From Phocaeicola dorei (GTDB taxonomy: Bacteria; Bacteroidota; Bacteroidia; Bacteroidales; Bacteroidaceae), in assembly GCF_013009555.1 (NCBI RefSeq), contig NZ_CP046176.1, positions 3,627,501 through 3,691,500 of the forward strand: 64,000 bases of DNA, given 5' to 3'. Under the pieces are notes generated by a model. The model was not told the origin of the DNA, did not search any database, and saw nothing but the letters and a program-made list of their open reading frames with translations. This document shows positions 16,367 to 24,999 of this stretch, piece by piece. Positions within the stretch are counted from its first letter, which is position 1; every line of letters starts with the position of its first letter. Made by a program: the position numbers and the translations under genes.

Positions 16367-17173
16367 TTATTTGCCTTGCTTATAGTCTTTCACTATTCCC
16401 TCCGCAATCCAATTTGCCAATGCCTGACGGTTATTCTTCAGAACCAGCCGCTGTTGGTCACGCTTGTTCCGGATATTTCCCAATTCCAGAAACACCGCTA
16501 CAGGAGTAGTATTACGCAATACATACAAATTACGTTCACTCACCGTCCCGCGAAAACCACGGTTGGGCTGATGCTTGTCATATTTCTTATCAAAGGTACG
16601 GTGCAAGTTGTTGGCCAACCGCTTGCCCTTTATACTCTTAGGAGCGTTATAAAAAAACACATCCGTCTGCTGTCCCTGGCTGCGACTGTCCACATGAATA
16701 AATACAGCTCGTTTGTAATTGCTCTTATCCTTCCGATATAGTTTATTCACCCAGTCACAACGTTGCTTCAAACGAGCCACCTGATTCAAGGGAATAGGGT
16801 CTCCCATGCAAGTTTCACGCTTACTGTTTGCCAGGACATGACCGTCACGAATACCATCCTTCTTATCTTGAATGATAATATGTACCTTCGCACCGCGTGA
16901 CAACAACTCACGTGCCAACCGCAGAATAATATCGTATGCATACTCATCCTCATGCAACTGACGCCCCTGATAGATACCGATGGCCCCAGGATCAGGACCT
17001 CCGTGCCCACTCACCAAATAAAAACAAGCTCCGCTTAATTCATTAGATGTAATCTGATAGGTGGCATACTCCTTTCCAAATAAAGACTCCTTGCCGGTAC
17101 GAGGCTTTTTCTTTGCCAGAAGCGGTGATAGAACAAAAAATAAAAATGTAACAAATAGTACCGATACCCTCAT
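16367..17173 (-). CDS. N-acetylmuramoyl-L-alanine amidase (Amidase_3 type)
   Basis: 268 residues with a hydrophobic N-terminal signal (about 3-20). Cuts peptide side chains from murein in the periplasm. Zinc site: His in VSGHGGPDPGAIG, Glu in the following LHEDEYAYDI segment, His in FIHVDSRSQG; the catalytic Glu is in FLELGNIRNKRD. There is no AMIN or LysM targeting domain, so it is the catalytic module alone. Lies 6 bp after the TlpA-like gene and is presumably co-transcribed. Confidence 0.88.
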   Translation of the reverse strand: MRVSVLFVTFLFFVLSPLLAKKKPRTGKESLFGKEYATYQITSNELSGACFYLVSGHGGPDPGAIGIYQGRQLHEDEYAYDIILRLARELLSRGAKVHIIIQDKKDGIRDGHVLANSKRETCMGDPIPLNQVARLKQRCDWVNKLYRKDKSNYKRAVFIHVDSRSQGQQTDVFFYNAPKSIKGKRLANNLHRTFDKKYDKHQPNRGFRGTVSERNLYVLRNTTPVAVFLELGNIRNKRDQQRLVLKNNRQALANWIAEGIVKDYKQGK

Positions 17174-17179
17174 TGCCTG

Positions 17180-17722
17180 TTATTTTTCTCCCAACATTTC
17201 ATCTATCTTCTTGCACAAAGAAGAAAATTCCTCTTCATTGTACAAACGGGTCAGCATGACAATCTTGCCCGCTTTGTCAATCAACACATTACGGGTGATA
17301 CCCGCCTTACGATCCGCATATCTGGCAAAAATATCAGCCCCCGGATCAAGGGCCAACGGATAGGTCACGCCGGTACGTTTGGCAAAAGCCACTACAGTTT
17401 CCAAAGGTTCGTCCCGATCCACTCCAAAGAGAGCAAACGCTTTATTATCCTTATGTTTCAACCAGATATCTTTTTCAATAAAAGGCATCTCCTTTCGGCA
17501 AACTCCACACCAACTGGCAGTGAACTGAAGCATCACTACCTTGCCACGCAAATCAGAGAGTTTTACTTTCTGTCCGTCTGTCAGCTCCATTTCAAAATCG
17601 GGAGCCATATCCCCTACCTTTACTATATAACCAGCATTATCAGGAGTAACCTGTTGTGCCTTCACCGGCTGGCTCAGCAAACATGCGCAAACCAGCAACA
17701 TCAGACTCATAAACTTCTTCAT
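17180..17722 (-). CDS. TlpA/ResA-like periplasmic thioredoxin
   Basis: 180 residues: signal peptide (about 1-22, cleaved after VKAQ), then an AhpC/TSA-type thioredoxin fold with WCGVC active site at about 71-75 in the sentence FTASWCGVCRKEMPF and cis-Pro region near TYPLALDPG. Probably reduces or oxidises exported disulfides. First gene of a two-gene unit with the amidase. A -7 box reading TATCTTTG is at 17752-17759. Confidence 0.87.
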   Translation of the reverse strand: MKKFMSLMLLVCACLLSQPVKAQQVTPDNAGYIVKVGDMAPDFEMELTDGQKVKLSDLRGKVVMLQFTASWCGVCRKEMPFIEKDIWLKHKDNKAFALFGVDRDEPLETVVAFAKRTGVTYPLALDPGADIFARYADRKAGITRNVLIDKAGKIVMLTRLYNEEEFSSLCKKIDEMLGEK

Positions 17723-17751
17723 CGTTATTCTCTATTTTTATATATTCGCTA

Positions 17752-17759
17752 CAAAGATA
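17752..17759 (-). promoter_or_regulatory. -7 box of the tlpA-like gene
   Basis: Minus strand reads TATCTTTG, 30 bp upstream of the start codon. Confidence 0.55.
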
Positions 17760-17844
17760 GGCTATTCCATCATTTTTATGTAATTCTGGAAGATTTTTAT
17801 AACCACTTTATTAGCAAGCAGTTCTGAGGATAAGGTAAAAATGA

Positions 17845-17857
17845 GGTAATGATTTGG
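17845..17857. repeat. Left attachment-site repeat
   Basis: GGTAATGATTTGG, identical to 33368-33380. The bases beyond differ on each side, as expected of an attachment core. From 17858 to 18038 no gene is seen except a minus-strand hairpin. Confidence 0.75.
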
Positions 17858-17952
17858 CAACCCTGTCTATTTCTACGTTCTGCTGTGAGTTGCTGTCAAT
17901 GTCTCTCGTCTTGGTACAAAAGTAGCAATAAAAATCGGATACACATCAAAAT

Positions 17953-17976
17953 GTCCCATGATTTTTATCACAGGAC
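17953..17976 (-). terminator. Probable terminator of rteB
   Basis: On the minus strand GTCCTGTGAT pairs with ATCATGGGAC around AAAA, with two G-U wobbles, followed by ATTTTG. Confidence 0.45.
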
Positions 17977-18038
17977 GTTTTTTATCTTCGCTGAATAATC
18001 CGGTTTAACCGTTACTTCTATTTTCGGCAAGTTGCGGG

Positions 18039-19361
18039 CTATGATTGCTGAAATTTATACTTTAATCCATACTCTTCCAACTTGCTATACAGCGTTGTAC
18101 GTCCGATTCCGAGCAATTCGGCGGCAACCTTGCGGTTTCCGTTTGCCTGCTTCAACGCGCGTAAGATGCGTTCCTTGTCCTCCGCATCGTTTCGCAAGGC
18201 GAAGCTGACAGGTGAGGTCGGTTTCGTTACGGCAAGTTCCAGATGCTCTTTCATGACAACTCCCGTCTGTGCCTGCAACACCGCGCCCATTATCTTCTGC
18301 CGAAGCTCACGGACATTACCCGGCCACGGATGGGTCAGCAATGTCTTACGGGCTTCCGCATCGAACCCAGTCACGCTACATTCGAATTCATTGTTGGCAA
18401 TCTCACGGAAGAACTCCGCCAACGGCATGATGTCCTCCTGACAGTCACGCAAGGGCGGAACAGTTATCTCGAAGTCGTGCAAACGGTACAGCAAATCCTG
18501 TCGGAAACGTTTTTCAATGACCGCTTTCTCCAGATCCTCGTTGGTGGCGGCGATGATGCGGACATTGAAGCTCTTGTCCGTCTTGTCACCTATAGGGCGG
18601 TATCTCCGTTCCTGTATGGCACGGAGTAACATCTGCTGGGTTTCCAATGCGAGATTGCCTACCTCATCCAAGAACAATGTGCCACCCTCTGCCTCATTGA
18701 AGTATCCTTTCTTTGTGCTGTCCGCACCCGTAAACGCGCCTTTGACATGTCCGAAGAATGCCGAGGGCGCAAGGTCTTTGGAGAGTGAACCGCAGTCCAC
18801 AGGCACAAACGGTTTCCCTGCCCTTTTGCTCTTATCATGCAGATGGTGGGCGATATGCTCCTTGCCCGTGCCGTTCTCTCCGAATATCAGCACGCTCATA
18901 TCAGTAGGGGCAACTAATCTTATCTGTTGCATGATTTTCTGAAAGGCGGAACTGTCACGGGCAAAAACGGGCATACGATTTCGTCCGATACTCCGTTCTT
19001 TCAGGATGGTATGAAGCAGAGGCATAAGTTTATCCTCCACAAGCTGCTTGGGGATATAGTCCAGCGAGCCGAGTTCCATACTTTCGACTGCCGTATGCAC
19101 TTCGGCATAGTTGGTCATGATGATTAACGGTTGTGTCATGCCTTCCTTGCGCATCCATCGTAATAGGTCGATGCCGTCACCGTCGGGTAGTCGTAGGTCA
19201 GAAACCACGATGTCCCCGTCTGAGGCTTGTTGCAGAAGTTTCTTCGCGGTCGAGAGGTGGTAAGCCTGCACGGTACGGAATCCTTCCCGTGCCAGCAGGT
19301 TGCAGACAAACTCGCAATACACGATATTGTCCTCCACCACGATGATTCTTGTTTTATCCAT
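18039..19361 (-). CDS. rteB: RteB-like sigma-54-type response regulator
   Basis: 440 residues: receiver domain with D55 in VVSDLRLPDGDG, AAA+ domain with Walker A GENGTGKE, the GAFTGA loop (GAFTGADS), Walker B TLFLDEVG, and a C-terminal Fis-type helix-turn-helix ending NRKVAAELLGIGRTTLY. In CTnDOT, RteB switches on excision and transfer genes and helps mobilise NBU-type elements. All key residues are intact. Its normal partner RteA is truncated 50 bp upstream. Orthology to RteB is inferred from domain plan and context. Confidence 0.8.
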   Translation of the reverse strand: MDKTRIIVVEDNIVYCEFVCNLLAREGFRTVQAYHLSTAKKLLQQASDGDIVVSDLRLPDGDGIDLLRWMRKEGMTQPLIIMTNYAEVHTAVESMELGSLDYIPKQLVEDKLMPLLHTILKERSIGRNRMPVFARDSSAFQKIMQQIRLVAPTDMSVLIFGENGTGKEHIAHHLHDKSKRAGKPFVPVDCGSLSKDLAPSAFFGHVKGAFTGADSTKKGYFNEAEGGTLFLDEVGNLALETQQMLLRAIQERRYRPIGDKTDKSFNVRIIAATNEDLEKAVIEKRFRQDLLYRLHDFEITVPPLRDCQEDIMPLAEFFREIANNEFECSVTGFDAEARKTLLTHPWPGNVRELRQKIMGAVLQAQTGVVMKEHLELAVTKPTSPVSFALRNDAEDKERILRALKQANGNRKVAAELLGIGRTTLYSKLEEYGLKYKFQQS

Positions 19362-19410
19362 TTTCGTATTTTTCCTTTATTCTTTTGCCTGCCGGATAAT
19401 TTCAGCACCT

Positions 19411-20715
19411 TTATCCAGCACAGCCGGTCACCGCTTTGCATATCGCTTCGTCATCTGGAGTGGCACTTCCATGAAGTTGGGCGTAAAGTTCCCTCAATGG
19501 CTGGTCGGCACGGAGAATCTGCCATGAACTTCGCAGATGGTGTGTAAGTGTGTCCAGTTCTTGGAGGTCTTTACGCTGTTCTGCATTCTTGACCGCCTGC
19601 ATTTCCTTTTCGGTTTCCGCTATCAGTTTGTCCAGCATGACGGATTCATTGCCATAAGATAGCAGAGTGGAAAAATCCGGCTTTTCATCCAATATGCTGC
19701 TTAATGCGCATTTATCCGTAATCTCCATCAGTTCGGATATGGAGAACGGCTTGAACAGGCATCCGGCAAATCCACGCCCTATAAGTTCCTCCTTGCTGCA
19801 ACTGCCCGAAGCGGTTGTCACGACTATGGGAATACTCTTCGAGTTGCCTACATTGGATGAGCGCAACAGTTCCAGCAGTTCAAAACCGCTTATCTCAGGC
19901 ATATTCAGATCCGTCAGAAGCAGGCTGTATTCCTTTTTTCGTATCAGCTCCATCAGTACCGAAACATTGGTACAGGTATCGCAGTGCATCCCTTCATGGG
20001 CATACATTTCTTTCAACATAAGGAGAAGTACCTCGTCATTGTCGATGGCAATCACATCATGGCAGATATGATTATGGCGCATTTGCGCTTGAATTGTCTG
20101 TTCCGGCAGTTCCTCGGCTGTCTGCATGGGAATTTCCACCGTGAAGCGGCTCCCTTTGCCTTTCTCGCTTTCCAAGCGTATAGTTCCACCGAGCATCGCC
20201 ACAATACGCTGCACGATGGACAATCCTAATCCGAAGCCGTCTTTTGCGGCGGCATTTGAAAGACGTTCAAATGCACCGAATACTCGTTGTTGCTCATCTT
20301 CGGTCATGCCCGTACCGGTATCTTCAACGATAAGTTTCAGCAAACCGTTATCATAATCCGCTGCCAATGATACACTACCGTTATCCGTGAACTTGATGGC
20401 GTTTGACAACAAGTTGTTGCCGATTTGCAGGATACGTTCCTTGTCGGTCAAAACCACCGCATCGGTGTGGCTCTCCACTATCAAAGTCAGCCCCTTGTTC
20501 ATGGCAATGGGCATGAACTCCGTTTCAAGAATATGCGTGATTGCGGAAATCCTGCAAGGGGAAAGGTTGGGTTGCTCCTTGCCGTTGTCCAGACGGAAGA
20601 AATCCAGCAGCGTGTTGAGCATCTCCCGCATACGCTCGGAAGATTGCCGGATATTATCCACATACATGGTGCTTTTATCCGCGCTACAACTTTTCTGCAT
20701 CAGTCCGGCATAGCC
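19411..20715 (-). pseudogene. rteA: RteA-like hybrid histidine kinase, 5'-truncated
   Basis: The remaining 430 codons encode the end of the DHp helix (GYAGLMQKS...), an HATPase domain (NNLLSNAIKF, DTGTGM, GLGLSIV), a receiver (LLLTDLNMPEISG) and an HPt domain (LTHHLRSSW). The sensor and the phospho-accepting His are missing: reading upstream in frame hits the stop of the radical SAM gene at 20716-20718. An ATG at 20700 is 15 bases after that stop, so a headless protein could still be made. The cut lies just after the place where the HELR-type His motif should be. Confidence 0.8.
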
Positions 20716-21591
20716 TCATTTTGTCAATCGTATTTTTTCGTGGTAGAAGTAGTTTACGATGACAGGTTTGCCTTTTTCCGAGCGTCCGTATGGCAGATCG
20801 TTTATACGATACGGGAAGCCCTGCTCCTTGGCGTAATTTGAAATGTCCTGCTCCAATGCCTGCCAGTATTCAAGCCTTTTTTTATTGTAAATTTCCTCGT
20901 AAAGCGGTATGAGGTCAGGATACTTCTCACGGATATACGTCATTATCCCGCCTTTGAACTGCCCGCGTAAATTCAGGTTTTCAAGCCAGATTAAATCAGC
21001 ATAATCTTTTACCTCCTCTATTATTGCCTTCACGTCTGTTATTCTGGGGAATATGGGCGAGACGAAGCATACGGTGCGGATACCTGCCTCGTATGTCTGA
21101 CGCATCGCTTTCAGACGGCGTTCAATGCTTACGGCGTTGTCCATATCTGCGCAGAACTGCTCGTCGAGCGTATTGACAGACCATGACACAGTCACTTTGG
21201 GAAAACTCTTCAACAGGTCGAGATCGCGAAGGACAAGATCGGACTTTGTGCATATCATAATCTCGGCATCGCTTCCTCGCAGCTCTTCGAGCAGCCTTCG
21301 GGTACGGTGGAATTCTTCTTCATACGGATTGTAACCGTCCGTCACAGACCCTATTACAACACGTTCACCGTCGTATTTATGAGGATTCGTTATCGGCTTC
21401 CAGTTTTTTACATCTAAAAACGTACCCCACGGCTCGGTGTGCCCGGTGAACCGTTTCATGAACGATGCGTAGCAATACCTGCAGGCGTGGGGACACCCTA
21501 CATAAGGGTTGACCGAATATCCTCCCACCGGCAGAGAGGATTTGGTCATTACACTCTTTACATCTATTTCCTTTATTGTATCCATATTCAT
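20716..21591 (-). CDS. Radical SAM protein, SPL-like (mobile-pair type)
   Basis: 291 residues. The iron-sulfur motif is CPHACRYC (CX3CX2C) at about 34-41 within NPYVGCPHACRYCYA, followed by the SAM-binding region around VIGSVTDGYNPYE. It resembles the spore photoproduct lyase-like radical SAM superfamily. It overlaps the preceding radical SAM gene by 4 bases, so the two are coupled. I recall such adjacent, non-identical radical SAM genes on Bacteroides and Clostridium mobile elements being named 'radical SAM mobile pair' proteins; no substrate is known to me. Its stop abuts the truncated rteA. Confidence 0.85.
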   Translation of the reverse strand: MNMDTIKEIDVKSVMTKSSLPVGGYSVNPYVGCPHACRYCYASFMKRFTGHTEPWGTFLDVKNWKPITNPHKYDGERVVIGSVTDGYNPYEEEFHRTRRLLEELRGSDAEIMICTKSDLVLRDLDLLKSFPKVTVSWSVNTLDEQFCADMDNAVSIERRLKAMRQTYEAGIRTVCFVSPIFPRITDVKAIIEEVKDYADLIWLENLNLRGQFKGGIMTYIREKYPDLIPLYEEIYNKKRLEYWQALEQDISNYAKEQGFPYRINDLPYGRSEKGKPVIVNYFYHEKIRLTK

Positions 21592-22256
21592 TGTATTCGT
21601 CTGGTAAATTGTTCCGGCAATTCCTGAATCATTCTTTCGTCGCCCATAATCGGCAGCAAATCCTCTTTCATGAACACCGGTATGCCATGAGCCTTTGCCT
21701 GTTCTGCAATGCTAAGCACCCATTCGGGGCGCGAATATGACTTTCCTTTTCGGTTTCCGGTCTCTGTGCCTATGACAATCCAGTCAATTCCCTCGAAATC
21801 AATCTCGCCGATATCATCGAAGAGAGGTTCAAACGTGACATGGTAGTGTCGTGCTTTGATATTCTTTTTCAAATCATCAATCCTCCTTTTCTCGGAACTG
21901 CGCGTGACGGTCACGCCCATCCATACGTTCTCGTCGTCAGAGGAGAAACTGATTTTGTCAGGGCGCTTCGTCAGAAAGATATAGGCGTACTGGGGATTGC
22001 TGCTGATCCGCTCGAAAATTTCTGCGTTCCATTCAGGCTTCCAATCGGAGAAATCGCTCATTCCTGTCATGAGCCACACATGAGGACGGGACGTATCGAT
22101 GATGCGCAGTTTTCGTTCCATGTATTCAGGCACGGAAAAGTCGTCGGTAATGTGGAAACGGCGGCAGTTGTTACGGGCATAGCAGTAAGGGCATCCTATA
22201 GTGCACCCTACCACTATGTTCATGTTTTTTATCAGGGATTTAATGCAGACACTCAT
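21588..22256 (-). CDS. Second radical SAM protein of the pair (DUF5131/Gp37-like)
   Basis: 222 residues. Motif CTIGCPYC (CX3CX2C) at about 18-25 in NIVVGCTIGCPYCYARN, then WLMTGMSDFSDW and the C-terminal IGTETGNRKGKSYSRPEW that resembles the phage Gp37/Gp68 (DUF5131) family. Smaller than the typical radical SAM enzyme, with no accessory iron-sulfur domain. Overlaps the MBL gene by 4 bases upstream and the SPL-like gene by 4 bases downstream. Function unknown; the tight coupling argues for a two-protein enzyme. Confidence 0.85.
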   Translation of the reverse strand: MSVCIKSLIKNMNIVVGCTIGCPYCYARNNCRRFHITDDFSVPEYMERKLRIIDTSRPHVWLMTGMSDFSDWKPEWNAEIFERISSNPQYAYIFLTKRPDKISFSSDDENVWMGVTVTRSSEKRRIDDLKKNIKARHYHVTFEPLFDDIGEIDFEGIDWIVIGTETGNRKGKSYSRPEWVLSIAEQAKAHGIPVFMKEDLLPIMGDERMIQELPEQFTRRIQ

Positions 22257-23029
22257 AACACAACTGTTTCTCCATCCTCCGGGATAATCAGCCGGCTCAT
22301 GTCGGCTTCGTGATGCGTTGCCTCATTGCGCAGAATTGCACGGGTGGTCTGGCAATGGTCGATGGCATCCATGTGTACGGCTATCAGCTTGATATGCGAA
22401 GGCAATTCGTCAAGTATCTGCATCACTTCGTTCTCGTCGGGGATGATAGGACCGTCCGTTTTGGAAAATTCGGGAAAGATTGCACCTCCGGAGTTTACCA
22501 CGATATAGTCAGGATTGAACCGTTCCACGGTGTCTCGGATACATGCTTCCCATCGGCAGTCACCCATTATATAAACGGTCGGGAAGCCCTCGGCTTTTAG
22601 CACATAACCTGATACAGGTCCCATCATCTGCCCGATCTGCCCGAAACCATGATGTCCGGTCGTGCGGTAAATGGATATGCCGTCTATTGTTTTTATTTCT
22701 TCGATGGGTATCACATTTGTAAATCCGTCGTTTCTGATGGCGTCCGCGTCCTGGGGCTGAACGTAGAAAGGAATTTCTTTGGGCAAATGTGTGGGGACAC
22801 TCGGCTCGTAATGGTCGATGTGATTGTGGGTCAGGAGCACCATGTCCACGCCTCCGATAATATCCTGAATAGGAATGGTGAGGTGTACCCTCGGTGTTTT
22901 ATTCACACCGAGGGCCGATATCAAAGTGCCTTTGTCGGCTAAAACGGGGTCAATTAGCATGGTGTGTCCCGCATACCTGATTTTCAAGGTGGCATTGCGC
23001 ACCAATTGTACTGTGGATGTCTTTTTCAT
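22253..23029 (-). CDS. Metallo-beta-lactamase-fold hydrolase (UlaG-like)
   Basis: 258 residues. Zinc motif THNHIDHYE (HXHXDH) at about 76-84, a further His in TTGHHGFG, an Asp in YIMGDCRW and a distal His in VHMDAIDHC. The overall form (MLIDPVLADKG near the start) resembles the UlaG-like lactonase branch and not beta-lactamases. First gene of a three-gene operon with the two radical SAM proteins, overlapping the next by 4 bases; it may process the product or substrate of the pair. Divergent from an AraC regulator 130 bp away. Confidence 0.85.
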   Translation of the reverse strand: MKKTSTVQLVRNATLKIRYAGHTMLIDPVLADKGTLISALGVNKTPRVHLTIPIQDIIGGVDMVLLTHNHIDHYEPSVPTHLPKEIPFYVQPQDADAIRNDGFTNVIPIEEIKTIDGISIYRTTGHHGFGQIGQMMGPVSGYVLKAEGFPTVYIMGDCRWEACIRDTVERFNPDYIVVNSGGAIFPEFSKTDGPIIPDENEVMQILDELPSHIKLIAVHMDAIDHCQTTRAILRNEATHHEADMSRLIIPEDGETVVL

Positions 23030-23159
23030 GACTATATGTCTTGTTATTGATTACGGGTGCAAAGTTCGGAAGAATCCGGCGAAACATCTATGCCTGAAAA
23101 AACGGTAATTATGCCATTTTGATAAATGAAATTATTATCTTTGCAAAAACGACAAGGAT

Positions 23160-24059
23160 ATGGACGAGATAATCAACCCTGATCGACTGGTCAGCGTACC
23201 GTTCAACAAGACACGCTGCGGCGTGGATTTTTACATCAATACTGCCATAAACAAGGACATCGGACTTGTGCTGACAGAAAACAAGCGGTTTAAGACAGAC
23301 TTCTTCAGCTTCTACTTTTTCCGTAAGGCAAACGGATATTTGCTACTGAACTTCCGCAAGATTGAACTGCGCGACGGCATGGTTCTCCTGCTTTCACCCC
23401 ATCAGCAACAAGAGTGGCATGTAGATGAGACGGCGTTGGATTACACGTTCCTTATATTCCGCGAAGATTTCATGCGTACTTTTATCGCCGACAAGTTCTT
23501 CGTTTTTCGCCTTTTGTATTGTTACCAGACAGATACGCCGCCTTACATCAATGCCACACATGACGAAATGAAGGAATATATGCGGCTGCTCGGAAAGATT
23601 AAGTATGAGCTGATGAATCCAGTGTCCGATACGTACAATATCATTGTTTCCTTACTATATTATCTTTTGCTGATTATCAATCGTACATACGCTGCCGCCT
23701 ATTGCTTGCCCGCTGAAATTGCTAAAAACAATTTCGCTTTTCGGTTCAAGGACTTGTTGGAACAGAATATCCGCACCCACCAGCGGGTGCAGGAATATGC
23801 AGACATGCTTCATGTCAGTCGCATCACACTCAATAACTCAGTAAAAGCCCAATTCGGAGTATCAGCTACCCATTTGATAAAACAACGTCTGCTTGAGGAA
23901 CTGAAGAACGAATTGCTATTCTCCAACCGCACTGTCAGTGAAATGGCGGATGATTTCAATTTCTCTGATCCGAGCCATCTCATGCGCTTCTTCAAACAGC
24001 AAACAGGCAAAACATTTACTCAGTACATGACGGATTACAATAAAGGCATATACGAATAA
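23160..24059 (+). CDS. AraC-family regulator divergent from the MBL-radical SAM operon
   Basis: 299 residues: N-terminal cupin-like sensing region (about 30-180) and two helix-turn-helix motifs at the C-terminus (QEYADMLHVSRITLNNSVKAQ and SEMADDFNFSDPSHLMRFFKQQTGKTF). Starts at ATG 23160, with a TATCTTTG box at 23136-23143. Placed head to head with the MBL operon over a 130-bp shared region, it is the natural candidate to control it. The inducer is unknown. Confidence 0.85.
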   Translation: MDEIINPDRLVSVPFNKTRCGVDFYINTAINKDIGLVLTENKRFKTDFFSFYFFRKANGYLLLNFRKIELRDGMVLLLSPHQQQEWHVDETALDYTFLIFREDFMRTFIADKFFVFRLLYCYQTDTPPYINATHDEMKEYMRLLGKIKYELMNPVSDTYNIIVSLLYYLLLIINRTYAAAYCLPAEIAKNNFAFRFKDLLEQNIRTHQRVQEYADMLHVSRITLNNSVKAQFGVSATHLIKQRLLEELKNELLFSNRTVSEMADDFNFSDPSHLMRFFKQQTGKTFTQYMTDYNKGIYE

Positions 24060-24072
24060 CTTCTTAATATAG

Positions 24073-24089
24073 TCGATAGCGGCTATCGA
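24073..24089. repeat. Short perfect palindrome
   Basis: TCGATAGC-G-GCTATCGA, directly after the AraC gene. No T-tract follows. Could be a weak terminator or a protein site. Confidence 0.35.
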
Positions 24090-24106
24090 AATATGGTTGT
24101 TGATGT

Positions 24107-24295
24107 TCAGGCGTTTTTGTACTGCATGAACCATTTTACGATTTCTGGATCTTCGTGCGAGCCGAGTAAGAAAGGCTTGTCGGTATCCAGCGTCTTTATC
24201 CGTGCCATGTCGTCGGCCGACAGGGTGAAGTCTAATATGTCGAGATTCTGCTTCATGCGTTCCGGTTTCACAGACTTAGGAATAATTATGCACAC
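24107..24295 (-). pseudogene. Aldo/keto reductase, C-terminal remnant
   Basis: About 62 codons that match the C-terminus of aldo/keto reductases: IIPKSVKPERMKQN, then DFTLSADDMARI, LDTDKPF and DPEIVKWF. The N-terminal catalytic part (Tyr, Lys, His) is gone. The fragment abuts the 5'-truncated AraC gene on the other strand at about 24290, so a deletion removed the start of both divergent genes. Confidence 0.75.
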
Positions 24296-24978
24296 TGATA
24301 TTTATCGCGCCCGGACAGGTGTTCGGTGCGGAAGATGACGGCATGCAGTTCCAACCAGATGGCTACCTGCTTATGTTCCATCCCGACCTGCTGCGGAATA
24401 CACCTCTCGGGCGGATAATGCGTGAATATTCGTTCTTTTCCTACGAGACAAACGAGGCATTGCACCTTAGTGTGGAAGAACGGCAAATCATCATGGATTG
24501 CTTCCACAAGATTCAATATGAATTGAACCATCCGATACACCGTCACAGCAAGAACCTCATCACAGACAGCATCAAGACGTTCCTTGATTACTGCACACGT
24601 TTCTATGACCGCCAGTTCATCACACGCGACAACCAAAACCGAGACATCCTCGCAAGATTTGAGCGGTTGCTTGACGAATACTTCCATGATGGGGCTGCTA
24701 AACGGATAGGCTTGCCCACTGTACAGTATTGTGCAGACAAGCTCTGCCTCTCGCCCAACTATTTCAGTGATTTATTGAAAAAAGAAACAGGTTCAACCGC
24801 CCTGCATTTCATTCATGACAAGTCTATTGAAATAGCCAAGACGGAACTTGCATCTACAGACGACACCGTTAATGAAATCGCCTATAATCTCGGTTTTCAG
24901 TACCCGCAACATTTTACCCGACTGTTCAAGAAAGAGGTAGGTTACACTCCGAATGAATATAGAGCGCAAGTGTCGTGA
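24292..24978 (+). pseudogene. AraC-family regulator, 5'-truncated
   Basis: The family-like sequence begins at TLIFIAPGQVFG (from 24292) and runs to a complete C-terminal double helix-turn-helix ending in FQYPQHFTRLFKKEVGYTPNEY. The first 60-70 residues of a normal AraC protein of this type are missing. A GTG at 24319 would allow translation of 219 residues. The broken neighbour on the minus strand is an aldo/keto reductase remnant, a pairing often seen intact in Bacteroides. Confidence 0.7.
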
Positions 24979-24999
24979 GAATTGGATTAGTACAGAATA

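Noticed and set aside
23114..23143. Full -33/-7 promoter for the AraC gene at 23160
   Set aside because: The -7 box TATCTTTG is good but the TTTG upstream is only 14 bp away, so the pair is not claimed.
24107..24295. Independent 62-residue gene
   Set aside because: It aligns to the end of aldo/keto reductases and lacks their catalytic part, so it is treated as a remnant.
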